Source: Aliivibrio sp. EL58 (GTDB lineage: Bacteria > Pseudomonadota > Gammaproteobacteria > Enterobacterales > Vibrionaceae). From it: a stretch of DNA of 64,000 nucleotides. Position 1 is the first letter of the stretch; the number at the start of each line of letters is the position of its first letter. Shown here one piece after another: positions 28,497 to 38,569 of this stretch. The DNA lies in NCBI RefSeq assembly GCF_900312675.1, contig NZ_OMPC01000006.1, forward strand, positions 1 to 64,000, given 5' to 3'. The position numbers were made by a program, and so were the translations under genes. The notes beneath the pieces are model-generated. The model made no database searches, was not told the origin of the DNA, and was given only the letters and a program-made list of their open reading frames with translations.

Positions 28497-28615
28497 ATTC
28501 AGATCGCTTCACTCCTATAAGAGAAAAAGCTAACAACGCATAAACCAAGTTAATTATGTACTCGATTTTGCTTTTTATCTTATAGTCTCTAGTTAGCGCA
28601 GCGTATAGCTTCTAG
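28497..28615. repeat. CTATACGCT-family repeat, copy 6 (left end degraded)
   Basis: The left part retains only GATCGCTTCACTCCTATAAGA; the right end, TAGTTAGCGCAGCGTATAGC and TTCTAG, is intact. The TAG stop codon of the SNF2-type gene (28612-28614) lies inside the right end. Confidence 0.75.
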
Positions 28616-31600
28616 CTCTCCCCCTCCAACAAACTCAACAACATTACTGGGTCTAATGTCTTGCTGGTTAAGCTTGCGGACAACACCTGATCGGCCAAGT
28701 CACGTTTATCATGATGCAGAGCGATAATCTTCTCTTCAATGGTATTTTTTGTTACCAAGCGATAAACCGTCACTGGCTTTTGTTGGCCCATACGATAGGC
28801 GCGATCACTGGCTTGATCTTCTACTGCCGGGTTCCACCACGGATCAATATGAATCACCGTGTCCGCTTCGGTTAAGTTTAATCCTGTGCCACCGGCTTTT
28901 AAGCTGATCAAAAACACGGAGTTAGTGCCATCTTTAAACGAATCAATCGCCGCTTGACGTTGCTTAGTGGTTAACTTGCCATCCAAATAACTAAAACCGA
29001 TATTTGACTCTGTTAACTGAGCAGAAAAACGTTTCAGCACACCAACAAATTGGCTGAACACCAACACTTTATGGTCGCCATCTAACGCCTCTTCAATCAA
29101 ACTCTGCGCTTCAGATAACTTGGTACTCTCTTCTCCTTTCATAGAGTCAAACACCAAGCTAACATCACAACAGATCTGACGCAGTTTTGTTAATGCGGCA
29201 AACACTTCTACTACACCACGGCTTGATTCACTTTTTAAATTGACTAATGACTCTTTTCGAACCGCTTCATACGCGGTTCGCTCTTTATTGGAGAGTTCAA
29301 TATGGTGAACGACTTCTGTCTTCGCTGGTAATTCCGTCAGTACTTCTACTTTAGTACGACGCATAATAAACGGACTAACTAAGGTCTTTAATCGCAGCAT
29401 ATCTTGTTCTTGCTTCGCTGCTTGTGCGTATTTAGAACGGAACGATTTAAGATCGCCAAGTAATCCAGGATTCAAGAAAGAGAACAAACTCCATAACTCA
29501 ACCAAATGATTCTCTACTGGGGTTCCTGATAACGCAAAACGATGCGCGGCTTGCAAACAAAACACTACTTTTGAGCGTTTTGTTTGCGGATTCTTGATCT
29601 GCTGTGCCTCATCCAATACCGCACAATTCCAATCAATTTCATTTAAAGTTTCAGCCAATCGCGTCACCATGCCATAACTCATCACGACCACATCATTTAC
29701 ACCTGCGGCATTAATCGTGGCAATACGATCACTACTCGCCTCTAAATCAATCATGGTTAACTGTGGCGTAAAACGCTCGGCTTCTTGCACCCAATTGGTT
29801 AATACCGATTTAGGGCACACCACCATACTTGGTCCCTGCTCACGATAATGGCTCAACAACGTTAAACCTTGCAGCGTCTTACCCAACCCCATGTCATCCG
29901 CAAGGCAAGCACCAAAACCATGCTGAGAAAGATGTGCTGCCCATTCAACACTCTCTTTTTGGTAATCACGCAATGGCAATAATAAATCGGCATCCAGCTC
30001 TGGCTTCACTCGCCACTCTTCTACCAAGTTATCCCACGCATCATCGCTATTGGCCGACATCGACTCCACCAGTTTTTGCAGCGGATACGCCATGCGTTGA
30101 TCAACCAATTGCTCATCATCGACCAGACTGTCGATTAAGCTTAATTGGCGACGTAACTGCTCTGAGATTAATAGCGTCAACGACGAGTTATCAGCGCTGA
30201 CAAAACCCGTACGGTGATGCGCCAACAACTGACGTAAATCCATCTCTAAGCTGCTATCAATATGAACTCGTCCATCGACTTCAAACCAATTCTGCTTTTG
30301 ATTAATCGACATCGAAAAATCATCGACCCCAATCACTTTCACTTGCTGGCTGTCGGCTTTCCAGTGCAGGTTTGCACCCAACTCACCATCAATTTGAGTA
30401 ATAAACGTTAGCGCCGCTTCACCTTCAATCTGCCAAATGAAATTCTTGTTTTTTACCAAGCCTAATTCATCAACCAGTGCGTTAGCTTGACGTTTCTCAC
30501 TGACAAGATCACGTTGATACCACACCCCATCAAAACCACTTTCCCACTCACTGCCTTTTCCTGGCGACCAACTGACATTGTTATCGCTAGAGCTAAACTC
30601 AATCGCCACATCCAAAGACGCTCCATTCCAAGCAAGCCATAACTGAGGTTCAGCCACACTATCACCCCGAGTCACTGTCCCTTGCTGTTTATCTATATCA
30701 AACCAATGCACCTGCTCACCCAGTACAGCCACTAACTCTGCTGTTTGGGTTACAGGAAAATGCGGGTCCCGAACTCTTAACTCTTCTAAAAAATCAGTCA
30801 GCTGCTCAGGTGCATCAATGAAAGAGTAGATACCACCACCAGAGTGATATAACCAAGGTTGAGCGCAAGTCTGTTGGTGATAATAAGGATAAACCTCAAA
30901 CGCCAACTCATCTCCTACCGAGCGCCATACCAGTAGCGGTGTTTCTCGATAAAACGACACTTGGTCGCCATGATGATCATACAAATTATCGGCATCACAT
31001 AACGCATGAGCAACAGTTCGGGTGACTCTTGAGCTACTATCTCCCCAATCCATACCATCATAAGCGGCGGCAGAAAGGATCGCGGTATCACTTGGACTGA
31101 GTATCTCTTTGTGTTTATGATTAAACTTATCCAGAGCCACTTTACGTCCCTGAGTCCAACCACGTTTATTCTTCGCCTGTATTTTGGCATTCACCTTCAT
31201 GGCCAAAGGTTCTAGCTGCCAAATCAAACGCTCTTTATTAGCGACTTCGGTATTTAGTACCCCATCAATGCGCGTTAGCCACTGCTGCCAAGGGGAAGAA
31301 ACAAGTATTAACGGATTGCTTTGATCTACCAAGCGAGACAAGGCGTGTTTTGCTATTTTCGCCAGAGCAAAATCATCTGGGAGTTCAAGTAAGGTCGCTA
31401 CCACTGGGTTATTAGCCAATGTCATTAAGCCGACCCACACATCAGCATTGTCACGTACACGATAAGCGACAATTAACTCAATCAACATTCGGCCCCATGC
31501 CACTTTGCCATTCTTCTGAACTAGAGAAGCAAGCCAACGAGCAGGGTTATCAAAATACCGAGCTAACACCGCATCACTGGCGGTAATAAAATCTACCGAG

Positions 31601-32004
31601 CGTTGCCAATATTGAGGCAAGCCTTGACCGAATTGTTCAAGAGCTAAGTTTAGATTCTCTTTTGTTTTATTTAATAAAGAAGGGTCTAGCACACTCAACA
31701 AGGCGAGATCGCACAATTGAGTAAAAGAAATTTTTTGAAGGTCGAGAGCATAAACACTTTCTCGATGACGAAGATAACTACTATCAAACTGCGGCGCTGC
31801 CAAGAAGTGTTCTTTATCTATCTCTTGCGAGAAACACCATTCATCAAACACCACATTAACCTTAAGGTAATTGACGTTCCAATTCTCACTCTCTGCTAAC
31901 GCCGCGGTAAATTCAGCATGATGATCGCTTCCGGCCTGAAGATTAGGTCCACAAAGCAAAGTTGCATAGAGTTCAAGATAATCAGAAGGTGGATGAGAAA
32001 GCAT
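28612..32004 (-). CDS. SNF2-family DEAD/DEAH-type helicase
   Basis: A large cytoplasmic SNF2-type ATPase, probably a DNA translocase. The C-terminal ~450 residues hold both RecA-like lobes: LADDMGLGKTLQGL (motif I), VLDEAQQIKNP (motif II), ALSGTPVENHLVELWSLF (III), KVLVFSQFVGVL (IV) and SLKAGGTGLNLTEAD with DRAYRMGQQKPVTVYRL (V-VI). The N-terminal ~650 residues have no motif I can name. ATG at 32004, with GTGAG upstream, is slightly preferred to GTG at 32016. About 1130 residues. It is a lone gene on the minus strand, bounded by repeats; its stop lies within a repeat. Confidence 0.88.
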   Translation of the reverse strand: MLSHPPSDYLELYATLLCGPNLQAGSDHHAEFTAALAESENWNVNYLKVNVVFDEWCFSQEIDKEHFLAAPQFDSSYLRHRESVYALDLQKISFTQLCDLALLSVLDPSLLNKTKENLNLALEQFGQGLPQYWQRSVDFITASDAVLARYFDNPARWLASLVQKNGKVAWGRMLIELIVAYRVRDNADVWVGLMTLANNPVVATLLELPDDFALAKIAKHALSRLVDQSNPLILVSSPWQQWLTRIDGVLNTEVANKERLIWQLEPLAMKVNAKIQAKNKRGWTQGRKVALDKFNHKHKEILSPSDTAILSAAAYDGMDWGDSSSRVTRTVAHALCDADNLYDHHGDQVSFYRETPLLVWRSVGDELAFEVYPYYHQQTCAQPWLYHSGGGIYSFIDAPEQLTDFLEELRVRDPHFPVTQTAELVAVLGEQVHWFDIDKQQGTVTRGDSVAEPQLWLAWNGASLDVAIEFSSSDNNVSWSPGKGSEWESGFDGVWYQRDLVSEKRQANALVDELGLVKNKNFIWQIEGEAALTFITQIDGELGANLHWKADSQQVKVIGVDDFSMSINQKQNWFEVDGRVHIDSSLEMDLRQLLAHHRTGFVSADNSSLTLLISEQLRRQLSLIDSLVDDEQLVDQRMAYPLQKLVESMSANSDDAWDNLVEEWRVKPELDADLLLPLRDYQKESVEWAAHLSQHGFGACLADDMGLGKTLQGLTLLSHYREQGPSMVVCPKSVLTNWVQEAERFTPQLTMIDLEASSDRIATINAAGVNDVVVMSYGMVTRLAETLNEIDWNCAVLDEAQQIKNPQTKRSKVVFCLQAAHRFALSGTPVENHLVELWSLFSFLNPGLLGDLKSFRSKYAQAAKQEQDMLRLKTLVSPFIMRRTKVEVLTELPAKTEVVHHIELSNKERTAYEAVRKESLVNLKSESSRGVVEVFAALTKLRQICCDVSLVFDSMKGEESTKLSEAQSLIEEALDGDHKVLVFSQFVGVLKRFSAQLTESNIGFSYLDGKLTTKQRQAAIDSFKDGTNSVFLISLKAGGTGLNLTEADTVIHIDPWWNPAVEDQASDRAYRMGQQKPVTVYRLVTKNTIEEKIIALHHDKRDLADQVLSASLTSKTLDPVMLLSLLEGES

Positions 32005-32016
32005 TGGTAAACTCAC

Positions 32017-32496
32017 AGATAAATGGTTTATGACTCTGTGAGAGTAAAAGAAGTGTAAGGGGAATGCAATTTGATTAGGGAGGAATAGTAGAGAGCAAGG
32101 GCTTGGGGTTCAGATCGCTACGCTTGCAGGTTTCAAGGGTGTGCGTTGAACGAACAGCACCAAAGAAGGTTCTCCCCCTTAATCGCTATAACTATGAGAT
32201 CGACATCGTCAATACAAGGGGGAGTTAGAGGGGGTTGGTTACACCATATTTAATAATATAGATAAACTAAACTTCATCATTTACAACCCCTCCTAGCCTC
32301 CCCTTATATCAACATTACTAATCTCAACAATATATCGATCAAGGGGAGGAACAGTATGATTATCGCTGAAACTACCACACCTTCATACATGCTCTTATAG
32401 ATTCTAGTTAGCGAAGCGTATAGTCTCAGCTCTCTCTTTTAATCCTTTTCCATAGGACCACAGGACCGCTCTTACCCCGCCTTTTCTCTTCCGCTT
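32017..32496. repeat. Repeat-filled gap between SNF2 gene and galE
   Basis: From left to right: a GGTTCAGATCGCTACGCTTG fragment (32107 on), the empty DUF559-type element (32169-32352), a right-end fragment of the CTATACGCT family (32396-32427), and a CCATAGGACCACAGGACCGC sequence of the GTCCTATG family (32449-32480) that ends close to the galE stop. No gene is supported. Confidence 0.75.
32169..32352. mobile_element. Empty version of the DUF559 element, copy 3
   Basis: Ends GTTCTCCCCCTTAATCGC and, inverted, GTTCCTCCCCTTGATCG. The inner TATGAGATCGACATCGTCAA and AAGGGGGAGTTAGAGGGGGT match the 22037 copy base by base over long stretches. An extra internal inverted piece (AACCCCTCCTAGCCTCCCC) is present. 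There is no ORF. Confidence 0.65.
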
Positions 32497-33504
32497 TTAA
32501 TATCCCTTCGGGTTACTCGACTGCCAGCGCCACGTATCCGCAGTCATATCATCAAGAGACAACTTAGCCTCCCACTTCAACTCTTCACGCGCTTTAGCAG
32601 GGTCTGCCCAACACTCGGCAATATCACCAGGGCGGCGAGGGACGATTTGATACGGAACTTTAGCGCCAGACGCTTTCTCAAACGCAGCGACCATTTGAAG
32701 AACACTGTTACCATTACCGGTACCCAAGTTATAAATATGCAGACCCGCTTGTTGGCCTTTATGTTCTAACGCCGCTAAGTGGCCATCAGCCAAATCCACC
32801 ACATGGATATAATCACGAACGCCTGTACCATCAACGGTTGGATAATTATCACCAAATACAGATAAAAACTCACGACGACCAACTGCCACTTGAGAGATAA
32901 ACGGCATCAAGTTATTTGGAATCCCTTGAGGATCTTCCCCCATAGTTCCTGATTTATGAGAGCCAACCGGATTAAAGTAACGAAGCAGCGTCACACTCAT
33001 TTCAGGGTGCGCTTTTTGAATATCAGTTAGACACTCTTCAACCATTAACTTACTACGACCATAAGGATTGGTTGCTGAAGTTGGGAAATTTTCATTAATT
33101 GGCGTAGAAGCCGGATCACCATAAACCGTAGCAGATGAACTAAATACAATACTGTTCACGCCCGCTTTACGCATCGCTTCAACTAACACTAATGTACCCG
33201 ATACATTGTTATCGTAATACATGATTGGCTTTTCAACCGACTCACCTACTGCTTTCAAGCCAGCAAAGTGGATCACACTATCGATTTGGTTTTCAGCAAA
33301 GATGGTTTCTAAGATTTGAGGATCGCGAATATCACCTTGATAAAACTTAGGCTTTACACCAACCAAGGCTTCAATGCGATCAAGCACCACTTCTTTACTG
33401 TTGTATAAGTTATCTAGAATGATCGGCGTTAAGCCCGCTTCAATCATTTGTACACATGTGTGGCTACCGATGTAACCCATTCCGCCAGTGACTAATATGT
33501 TCAT
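32497..33504 (-). CDS. galE: UDP-glucose 4-epimerase
   Basis: A cytoplasmic extended-SDR enzyme that interconverts UDP-glucose and UDP-galactose (and often the GlcNAc/GalNAc pair). NAD-binding GGMGYIGSH (residues 7-15) and the catalytic FSSSATVYG and [12 protein letters not shown] (YxxxK) are present, as is the RYFNPVG motif. Length 335. It is the most promoter-distal gene of the polysaccharide-related minus-strand run but is set off by repeats on both sides, so it may have its own promoter. Confidence 0.96.
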   Translation of the reverse strand: MNILVTGGMGYIGSHTCVQMIEAGLTPIILDNLYNSKEVVLDRIEALVGVKPKFYQGDIRDPQILETIFAENQIDSVIHFAGLKAVGESVEKPIMYYDNNVSGTLVLVEAMRKAGVNSIVFSSSATVYGDPASTPINENFPTSATNPYGRSKLMVEECLTDIQKAHPEMSVTLLRYFNPVGSHKSGTMGEDPQGIPNNLMPFISQVAVGRREFLSVFGDNYPTVDGTGVRDYIHVVDLADGHLAALEHKGQQAGLHIYNLGTGNGNSVLQMVAAFEKASGAKVPYQIVPRRPGDIAECWADPAKAREELKWEAKLSLDDMTADTWRWQSSNPKGY

Positions 33505-33544
33505 TTTGTTCTCTATTTTTAATTATTAATGATAGAAAGAAGAA

Positions 33545-33679
33545 CCTATACGCTGAGCTAACTAGAACGCTTCGCTCTAGAAACTATAAAATCAAAAGCA
33601 TCCATGTTGATAGGCTTAATTATTACACTAGCTATACCTTCACTTATAGTCTCTAGTTAGCGCAGCGTATAGTTTCTAG
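33545..33679. repeat. CTATACGCT-family repeat, copy 8
   Basis: CTATACGCTGAGCTAACTAG at the left and CTAGTTAGCGCAGCGTATAG at the right, with an A/T-rich middle. It fills the gap between galE and the DHH-type gene and ends 7 bases from that gene's stop codon. Confidence 0.85.
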
Positions 33680-33686
33680 TTTCACT

Positions 33687-34640
33687 CTAATATTTATTCT
33701 CAACCATCGCAATAAACTCAGTAATAGATTCTTTCGGCAACACATTAATTCCCGCCGCCGCTTCACGACCACCACCGGTTGCAAACGAGCTACAGATCTC
33801 ACCCGCTCCTTGCTTATTATTCAATGGCGCACGAAGAGATACCATATACGTACCATCGACATTTTGCGTTAATACCGCATGAGCAGAGTCAGGATTTTGA
33901 TTTGCTAAAAGGTTACCATAAACGCCACTAATACGACGTGCCCACGCTTCATTTGGTAATTCAAATAACCCTAGTTTCTCACTTTTGTGCTCCGCTTCAA
34001 TCGCCAACGCATTATCCATATCCGATTGATACGCCGCTTGCAGCTGATAAAAAGGGGATGCTTTATCGGCAATCACATCAAAAGGAGACGAGTATTGTAA
34101 TAACGATTGGTATAACGCTGCAGGATCAAAATGCAGATCATCCACCTTTGCCCCATAACCATTATAGTTGATTAAGGTACCCAACTCTTTTAGCTGTGCT
34201 TTTTTCTCAACAGATAAGCCGGCAACATCCGCCAACTCATCGGCTTTAGCAATTAAGTTATCGCCATAAGCCGCAGTAATTGCCCATTCATGAAACTGGC
34301 CATTTAATAGGTTATCTACAATTAACGCTGTACAAGTATTGGCATCTAAATCGATATGAGCAGATAGATTCTCGTGCTCAGGAATATCATCAGCACGATG
34401 GTGATCAGCATAAAACACCTCAGCGCCAGAACGTAAAGCAAGCTCTAGACCTGCCCTATTCTTTTCCATTGAGATGTCAAGAACGGTTAGTTTATCACCT
34501 GTTTTAGCATCCACTTTAGCGACTAAGTTGATATCACGTTTTACACCAGTGATTAAGGTAGATTCTTGAGGGTTAGCCAGACGAAGCTGAAGAAGAGCAA
34601 TGATGCCGTCAGCATCACCGTTGAAGATGTCGTAGTTCAT
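33687..34640 (-). CDS. DHH-family phosphoesterase
   Basis: A predicted metal-dependent phosphoesterase of the DHH superfamily (RecJ/NrnA-like). Motifs: FNGDADGIIALLQLRL near the start, VLDISMEKNR, and the defining DHHRADD (about residue 85). A DHHA1-type end carries FATGGGREAAAGINVLP. Length 317. The substrate may be a short oligonucleotide or a dinucleotide; this is not settled by sequence. It lies between galE and ugd but is not obviously a polysaccharide gene. Confidence 0.82.
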   Translation of the reverse strand: MNYDIFNGDADGIIALLQLRLANPQESTLITGVKRDINLVAKVDAKTGDKLTVLDISMEKNRAGLELALRSGAEVFYADHHRADDIPEHENLSAHIDLDANTCTALIVDNLLNGQFHEWAITAAYGDNLIAKADELADVAGLSVEKKAQLKELGTLINYNGYGAKVDDLHFDPAALYQSLLQYSSPFDVIADKASPFYQLQAAYQSDMDNALAIEAEHKSEKLGLFELPNEAWARRISGVYGNLLANQNPDSAHAVLTQNVDGTYMVSLRAPLNNKQGAGEICSSFATGGGREAAAGINVLPKESITEFIAMVENKY

Positions 34641-34927
34641 GAAAATCCTTTTTTAAGAACGGGAAGAGCTTTCCTATGGTCCTACGGTCCTGATTGAGAG
34701 TCAAGGTTAGGTTAAGGACGCTGCGCGCAAAGGTTTCAGGTTTCAGGAAAATCAAAAGCGAGTCCCCCCTGAAGCCTGCAAGCGCAGCGTCCTGAAACCT
34801 CGCTTTACTCTTCAAAACAAAAAAGCGGACACAACCAAACCAGTCATATCCGCTCTTGCTTTTAAGCTCTTACTCGCCCCTCGAGGACGAAGTCCGTCCT
34901 CGCCTCTCGCAGCGAAGCGCCCTGTTC
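34641..34927. repeat. Repeat-filled gap upstream of the DHH gene
   Basis: Contains a GTCCTATG-family stretch (TTCCTATGGTCCTACGGTCC, 34670-34691), the GGTTTCAGG...CCTGAAACC module (34731-34800) and a CGAGGACGAAGTCCGTCCTCG palindrome module (34862-34925) that ends at the ugd stop. No gene is seen. Confidence 0.75.
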
Positions 34928-36094
34928 TTAATCACTACCAAACAAATCGCGAGTATAAACCTTACCCTCAACATCTGCCAGTTCTTCCATCATACGGTTA
35001 GATACAATCACATCAGACACTTGCTTAAACTCATTCAAATCTTCAATCACACGAGAATTAAAGAAATCAGCCTCTTTAAGTACCGGCTCATACACCACCA
35101 CTTCAATGCCTTTGGCTTTCAAGCGTTTCATAATCCCTTGAATAGAAGATGCACGGAAGTTATCAGAACCCGCTTTCATGATTAAGCGATAAATACCCAC
35201 AACTTTTGGATTGCGCTTCATAATAGAGTCAGCAACAAAATCCTTACGAGTGCGGTTGGCATCCACAATCGCACCAATAATGTTATTCGGCACTTCTTGA
35301 TAGTTAGCTAACAACTGTTTTGTGTCTTTTGGTAAGCAATATCCACCATAACCAAACGATGGATTATTGTAGTGATTACCAATACGAGGATCTAAACCTA
35401 CCCCTTCAATGATCTGACGAGCGTTCAAACCATGCGCTTCAGCGTAAGAATCCAACTCATTAAAATATGCGACACGTAAAGCAAGGTAGGTGTTAGAGAA
35501 TAACTTAACTGCCTCCGCCTCTGTAGAATATGTTAGCAATACTTCTATGTTTTCTTTAATTGCACCTTGAACCAATAAATCAGCAAACACTTGAGCACGA
35601 TCAGATTGCTCACCAACGATAATACGAGACGGGTGAAGATTATCAAACAACGCACGGCCTTCACGTAAAAACTCAGGCGAGAAGATAATATTATCACAAC
35701 CCAGTTCTTGCTTAATACGCTCGGTATACCCAACAGGAACAGTAGACTTAATCACCATCACTGCATTTGGGTTAATTGCCATTACCTCTTTAATCACCGC
35801 CTCAACCGAGCCAGTATTAAAGTAGTTTGTAGCGGGATCATAATCCGTTGGTGTGGCAATAATTACATATTCTGCGTCTTTGTATGCGAGCTCTTTATCG
35901 AGAGTCGCAATCAAGTTTAATTTTTTATTAACCAGAAAATCTTCAATCTCAACATCTGAAATTGGAGATTGCTTGTTGTTAATTAGCTCAACCTTTTCAG
36001 CCATGATATCAACAGCAATCACTTCATTATGCTGTGCGAGTAATACTGCATTTGATAAGCCAACGTAACCTGTACCAGCGATAGCAATTTTCAT
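34928..36094 (-). CDS. ugd: UDP-glucose 6-dehydrogenase
   Basis: A cytoplasmic NAD-dependent enzyme that oxidises UDP-glucose to UDP-glucuronate. The N-terminal Rossmann motif is [17 protein letters not shown], the catalytic Cys is in [18 protein letters not shown] (about residue 255) and the SPEFLREG motif is present. Length 388. It supplies the substrate for the epimerase at 37462. Repeats separate it from both neighbours. Confidence 0.96.
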   Translation of the reverse strand: MKIAIAGTGYVGLSNAVLLAQHNEVIAVDIMAEKVELINNKQSPISDVEIEDFLVNKKLNLIATLDKELAYKDAEYVIIATPTDYDPATNYFNTGSVEAVIKEVMAINPNAVMVIKSTVPVGYTERIKQELGCDNIIFSPEFLREGRALFDNLHPSRIIVGEQSDRAQVFADLLVQGAIKENIEVLLTYSTEAEAVKLFSNTYLALRVAYFNELDSYAEAHGLNARQIIEGVGLDPRIGNHYNNPSFGYGGYCLPKDTKQLLANYQEVPNNIIGAIVDANRTRKDFVADSIMKRNPKVVGIYRLIMKAGSDNFRASSIQGIMKRLKAKGIEVVVYEPVLKEADFFNSRVIEDLNEFKQVSDVIVSNRMMEELADVEGKVYTRDLFGSD

Positions 36095-36293
36095 TATTAT
36101 TTATCCTGTAGGGAAATTTATCTTAGGGGATTATAAGGGAGAAAGGGGGGAGATGCGAGAATCCAGGGCGCTGTACTAGAAGGGTTCAGGAAAATCAAAA
36201 GCGAGTACCCTTGAAGCCTGCAAGCGCAGCGCCCTGACACCTCGCTTTATCATAGGACCACAGGATCGCTCTTAATCCGCTCTTCCCGTTTTT
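36095..36293. repeat. Repeat stretch between ugd and wecA
   Basis: A GGTTCAGG...AAAATCAAAAGCGAG module (36183-36242) is followed by CATAGGACCACAGGATCGCT (36243 on), a GTCCTATG-family sequence that ends at the wecA stop. No gene is seen. Confidence 0.7.
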
Positions 36294-37358
36294 TCAAAGC
36301 CCCCGCCACTCGCGTATCTTAGTACTTATCTTCCACACATTACTCAAAAGTGCTGCGTAAACAAGGAAGCAAGCAATAAATAAATAGAACATCACATATT
36401 CTGGGATATTTAGCATCTCTCCATAAATACCAAAGGCTGCATATGCAGTGGCAATACCGCAAATAATTAGCAACGTTTGAAGTGAACTAAAACCTAAACG
36501 CTGGAATATATGATGCAAATGCTCTCTATCAGGTTTAAATGGTGAATCACCACGGCGTACACGGCGAATCATAATAGCGGCCATATCCATCAAAGGAACT
36601 GCGATTAACCATAGTGCCGTAACTGGACGGAGCGGTGCTTTAGTTCCATTTTGACTTGCCAACAACAAAAACCAAATCACCGTAAAGCCAATCAACATGC
36701 TTCCTGCATCACCCATAAATACTTTATAGCGACGAGTAAGCACTCCAAGGTTTAACAATACATATGGGAGAATAATAACAATTAATACTAAACATAAGTA
36801 AGCTAGGTTAAGTTGACCATCTAGATACAGCACGCTACCAAGACCAGCAAAAGTTACGATAGATAAACCACCGAGTAAACCATCAATGCCATCTACCATA
36901 TTAAAGGCATTAATTGCACCAATAACCGCAAACACCGTAATTAGATAACCAACTCCTATACCTGCTAAATTCATGGAACCGAAGCCAAACATATCACCGA
37001 GTTGATATAATTTAATATCAGCTATCATCATCATAGCAACCGATAAACCTGCCTGAATAATCAACCGTACCTTAAAACTCAGATCGATTTTATCATCAAT
37101 AGCTCCAACCAAAGTCAGTATGAAAATCGATAATAAATACAATCTATAATTAGGTAATAAATCGGGATTGGAGATTAAAAAATGCATAAAAGCAATGCAG
37201 ATAGAAATCCCACCGACAAGCGGAATTGCACCTGTATGGTATTTTCGCTCATTGGGTTTATCAACTAAGTTGATTCTTTGAGCGACCTTTCTCATCATAA
37301 AAAGAATGGAGAGAGATATAAAGAAGGTAAAGCCTAGTTCGAGGTATGTGTGAGACAT
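36294..37358 (-). CDS. wecA: WecA, undecaprenyl-phosphate GlcNAc-1-phosphate transferase
   Basis: An inner-membrane enzyme that starts O-antigen, ECA or group 4 capsule units by moving a GlcNAc-1-P-type sugar onto undecaprenyl phosphate. About 10-11 membrane helices are visible. Family motifs: GAIDDKIDLSFKVRL, INAFNMVDGIDGLLGGLS, YKVFMGDAGSMLIGF and the cytoplasmic DREHLHHIFQRLG. Length 354. It is the last gene of the compact polysaccharide run and lies ~100 bases after the epimerase gene. Confidence 0.93.
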   Translation of the reverse strand: MSHTYLELGFTFFISLSILFMMRKVAQRINLVDKPNERKYHTGAIPLVGGISICIAFMHFLISNPDLLPNYRLYLLSIFILTLVGAIDDKIDLSFKVRLIIQAGLSVAMMMIADIKLYQLGDMFGFGSMNLAGIGVGYLITVFAVIGAINAFNMVDGIDGLLGGLSIVTFAGLGSVLYLDGQLNLAYLCLVLIVIILPYVLLNLGVLTRRYKVFMGDAGSMLIGFTVIWFLLLASQNGTKAPLRPVTALWLIAVPLMDMAAIMIRRVRRGDSPFKPDREHLHHIFQRLGFSSLQTLLIICGIATAYAAFGIYGEMLNIPEYVMFYLFIACFLVYAALLSNVWKISTKIREWRGL

Positions 37359-37461
37359 AAAGATCCTAACTAAATTTTTATTTAATTATTTTAGTAGTAT
37401 TAATTTTTCTATGGTTAATAATTAAATGAAGGTTACAACTAAACAACCAATCATTAATACC

Positions 37462-38463
37462 TTACTTGTAAAACTCTTTATACCAACTAACTAACTTAGC
37501 AACACCTTCAGCAACACCAACCTGTGGCTTGTAGCCTGTAGCTTCAAATAAATCTTGTGTGTCTGCATATGTTTGGTAAACATCACCGGCCTGCATACCA
37601 CGAAAGTTCTTTTTAGCTTCAATACCTAATTCCGCTTCAATCGCTTCGATAAATTTCATTAGATTGATTGGACTACCATGACCAATATTATAAATACTAT
37701 AAGGAGCAGAGCTTGAAGCAGGGCTCCCCTCTTCTACCTTCCAGTTATCATCGCGATCAGGAATAACATCCGCAATACGGATCACGCCTTCAACAATATC
37801 GTCTATATAAGTAAAGTCACGCCACATATCTCCATTGTTATTAATATCGATAGTCTCACCATCTAATATCTTTCTAGTAAATATATAAGGTGCCATATCT
37901 GGGCGCCCCCAAGGGCCATACACTGTAAAGAAACGCAAGCCTGTGGTTGGGATATCATATAAGTGTGAGTACGAATGAGCCATTAACTCATTAGATTTTT
38001 TAGTCGCAGCATAAAGAGAGATTGGGTGATCTACAGTATCTGAAGTAGCAAAAGGAACTTTATTATTTAAACCATAAACCGAACTTGAAGAGGCATATAC
38101 TAAATGTTTCACTTTAGTATTACGGCAACCTTCTAGAATATTAAGGTGTCCAACTAAATTTGAGTCAGCATAAGCCATTGGATTTTCAATTGAATATCGT
38201 ACCCCTGCCTGTGCAGCTAAGTGTACTACGCGATCAAACTGATGTTCAGCAAACAAAGTAGCCATTGCTTCTCTATCTGCCAAATCAACTTTTAAAAAAT
38301 GAAAGTTTTCATGCTCAACACGTTTTAAACGAGCATCTTTCAAACTTATATCGTAATAATCATTGATATTATCAATCCCAACAACTTGATGACCTTGCAC
38401 ACAAAGTCTTTCTACAACGCAAGAACCAATAAAACCAGCGGTACCTGTTACTAAATATTTCAT
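37462..38463 (-). CDS. UDP-glucuronate 4-epimerase-like SDR
   Basis: An extended-SDR epimerase that most likely converts UDP-GlcA to UDP-GalA. NAD site TGTAGFIGS (residues 6-14), the LAAQAGVRYSIENPMAY block and YAATKKSNE (YxxxK) are typical of this epimerase group (WbnF/Cap1J type), as is FTVYGPWGRPDMA. Length 333. It works downstream of Ugd. It is followed by wecA and preceded by the glycosyltransferase at 38570. Confidence 0.9.
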   Translation of the reverse strand: MKYLVTGTAGFIGSCVVERLCVQGHQVVGIDNINDYYDISLKDARLKRVEHENFHFLKVDLADREAMATLFAEHQFDRVVHLAAQAGVRYSIENPMAYADSNLVGHLNILEGCRNTKVKHLVYASSSSVYGLNNKVPFATSDTVDHPISLYAATKKSNELMAHSYSHLYDIPTTGLRFFTVYGPWGRPDMAPYIFTRKILDGETIDINNNGDMWRDFTYIDDIVEGVIRIADVIPDRDDNWKVEEGSPASSSAPYSIYNIGHGSPINLMKFIEAIEAELGIEAKKNFRGMQAGDVYQTYADTQDLFEATGYKPQVGVAEGVAKLVSWYKEFYK

Positions 38464-38569
38464 GTTATAAACTCTTTGATTTCTAATAAATACCTTACGT
38501 TTAAGAACGTAGGATCAAACTTCAACAAGTATTAAATCTAACAACATAATAGTTCTAACAAAACAGAGT

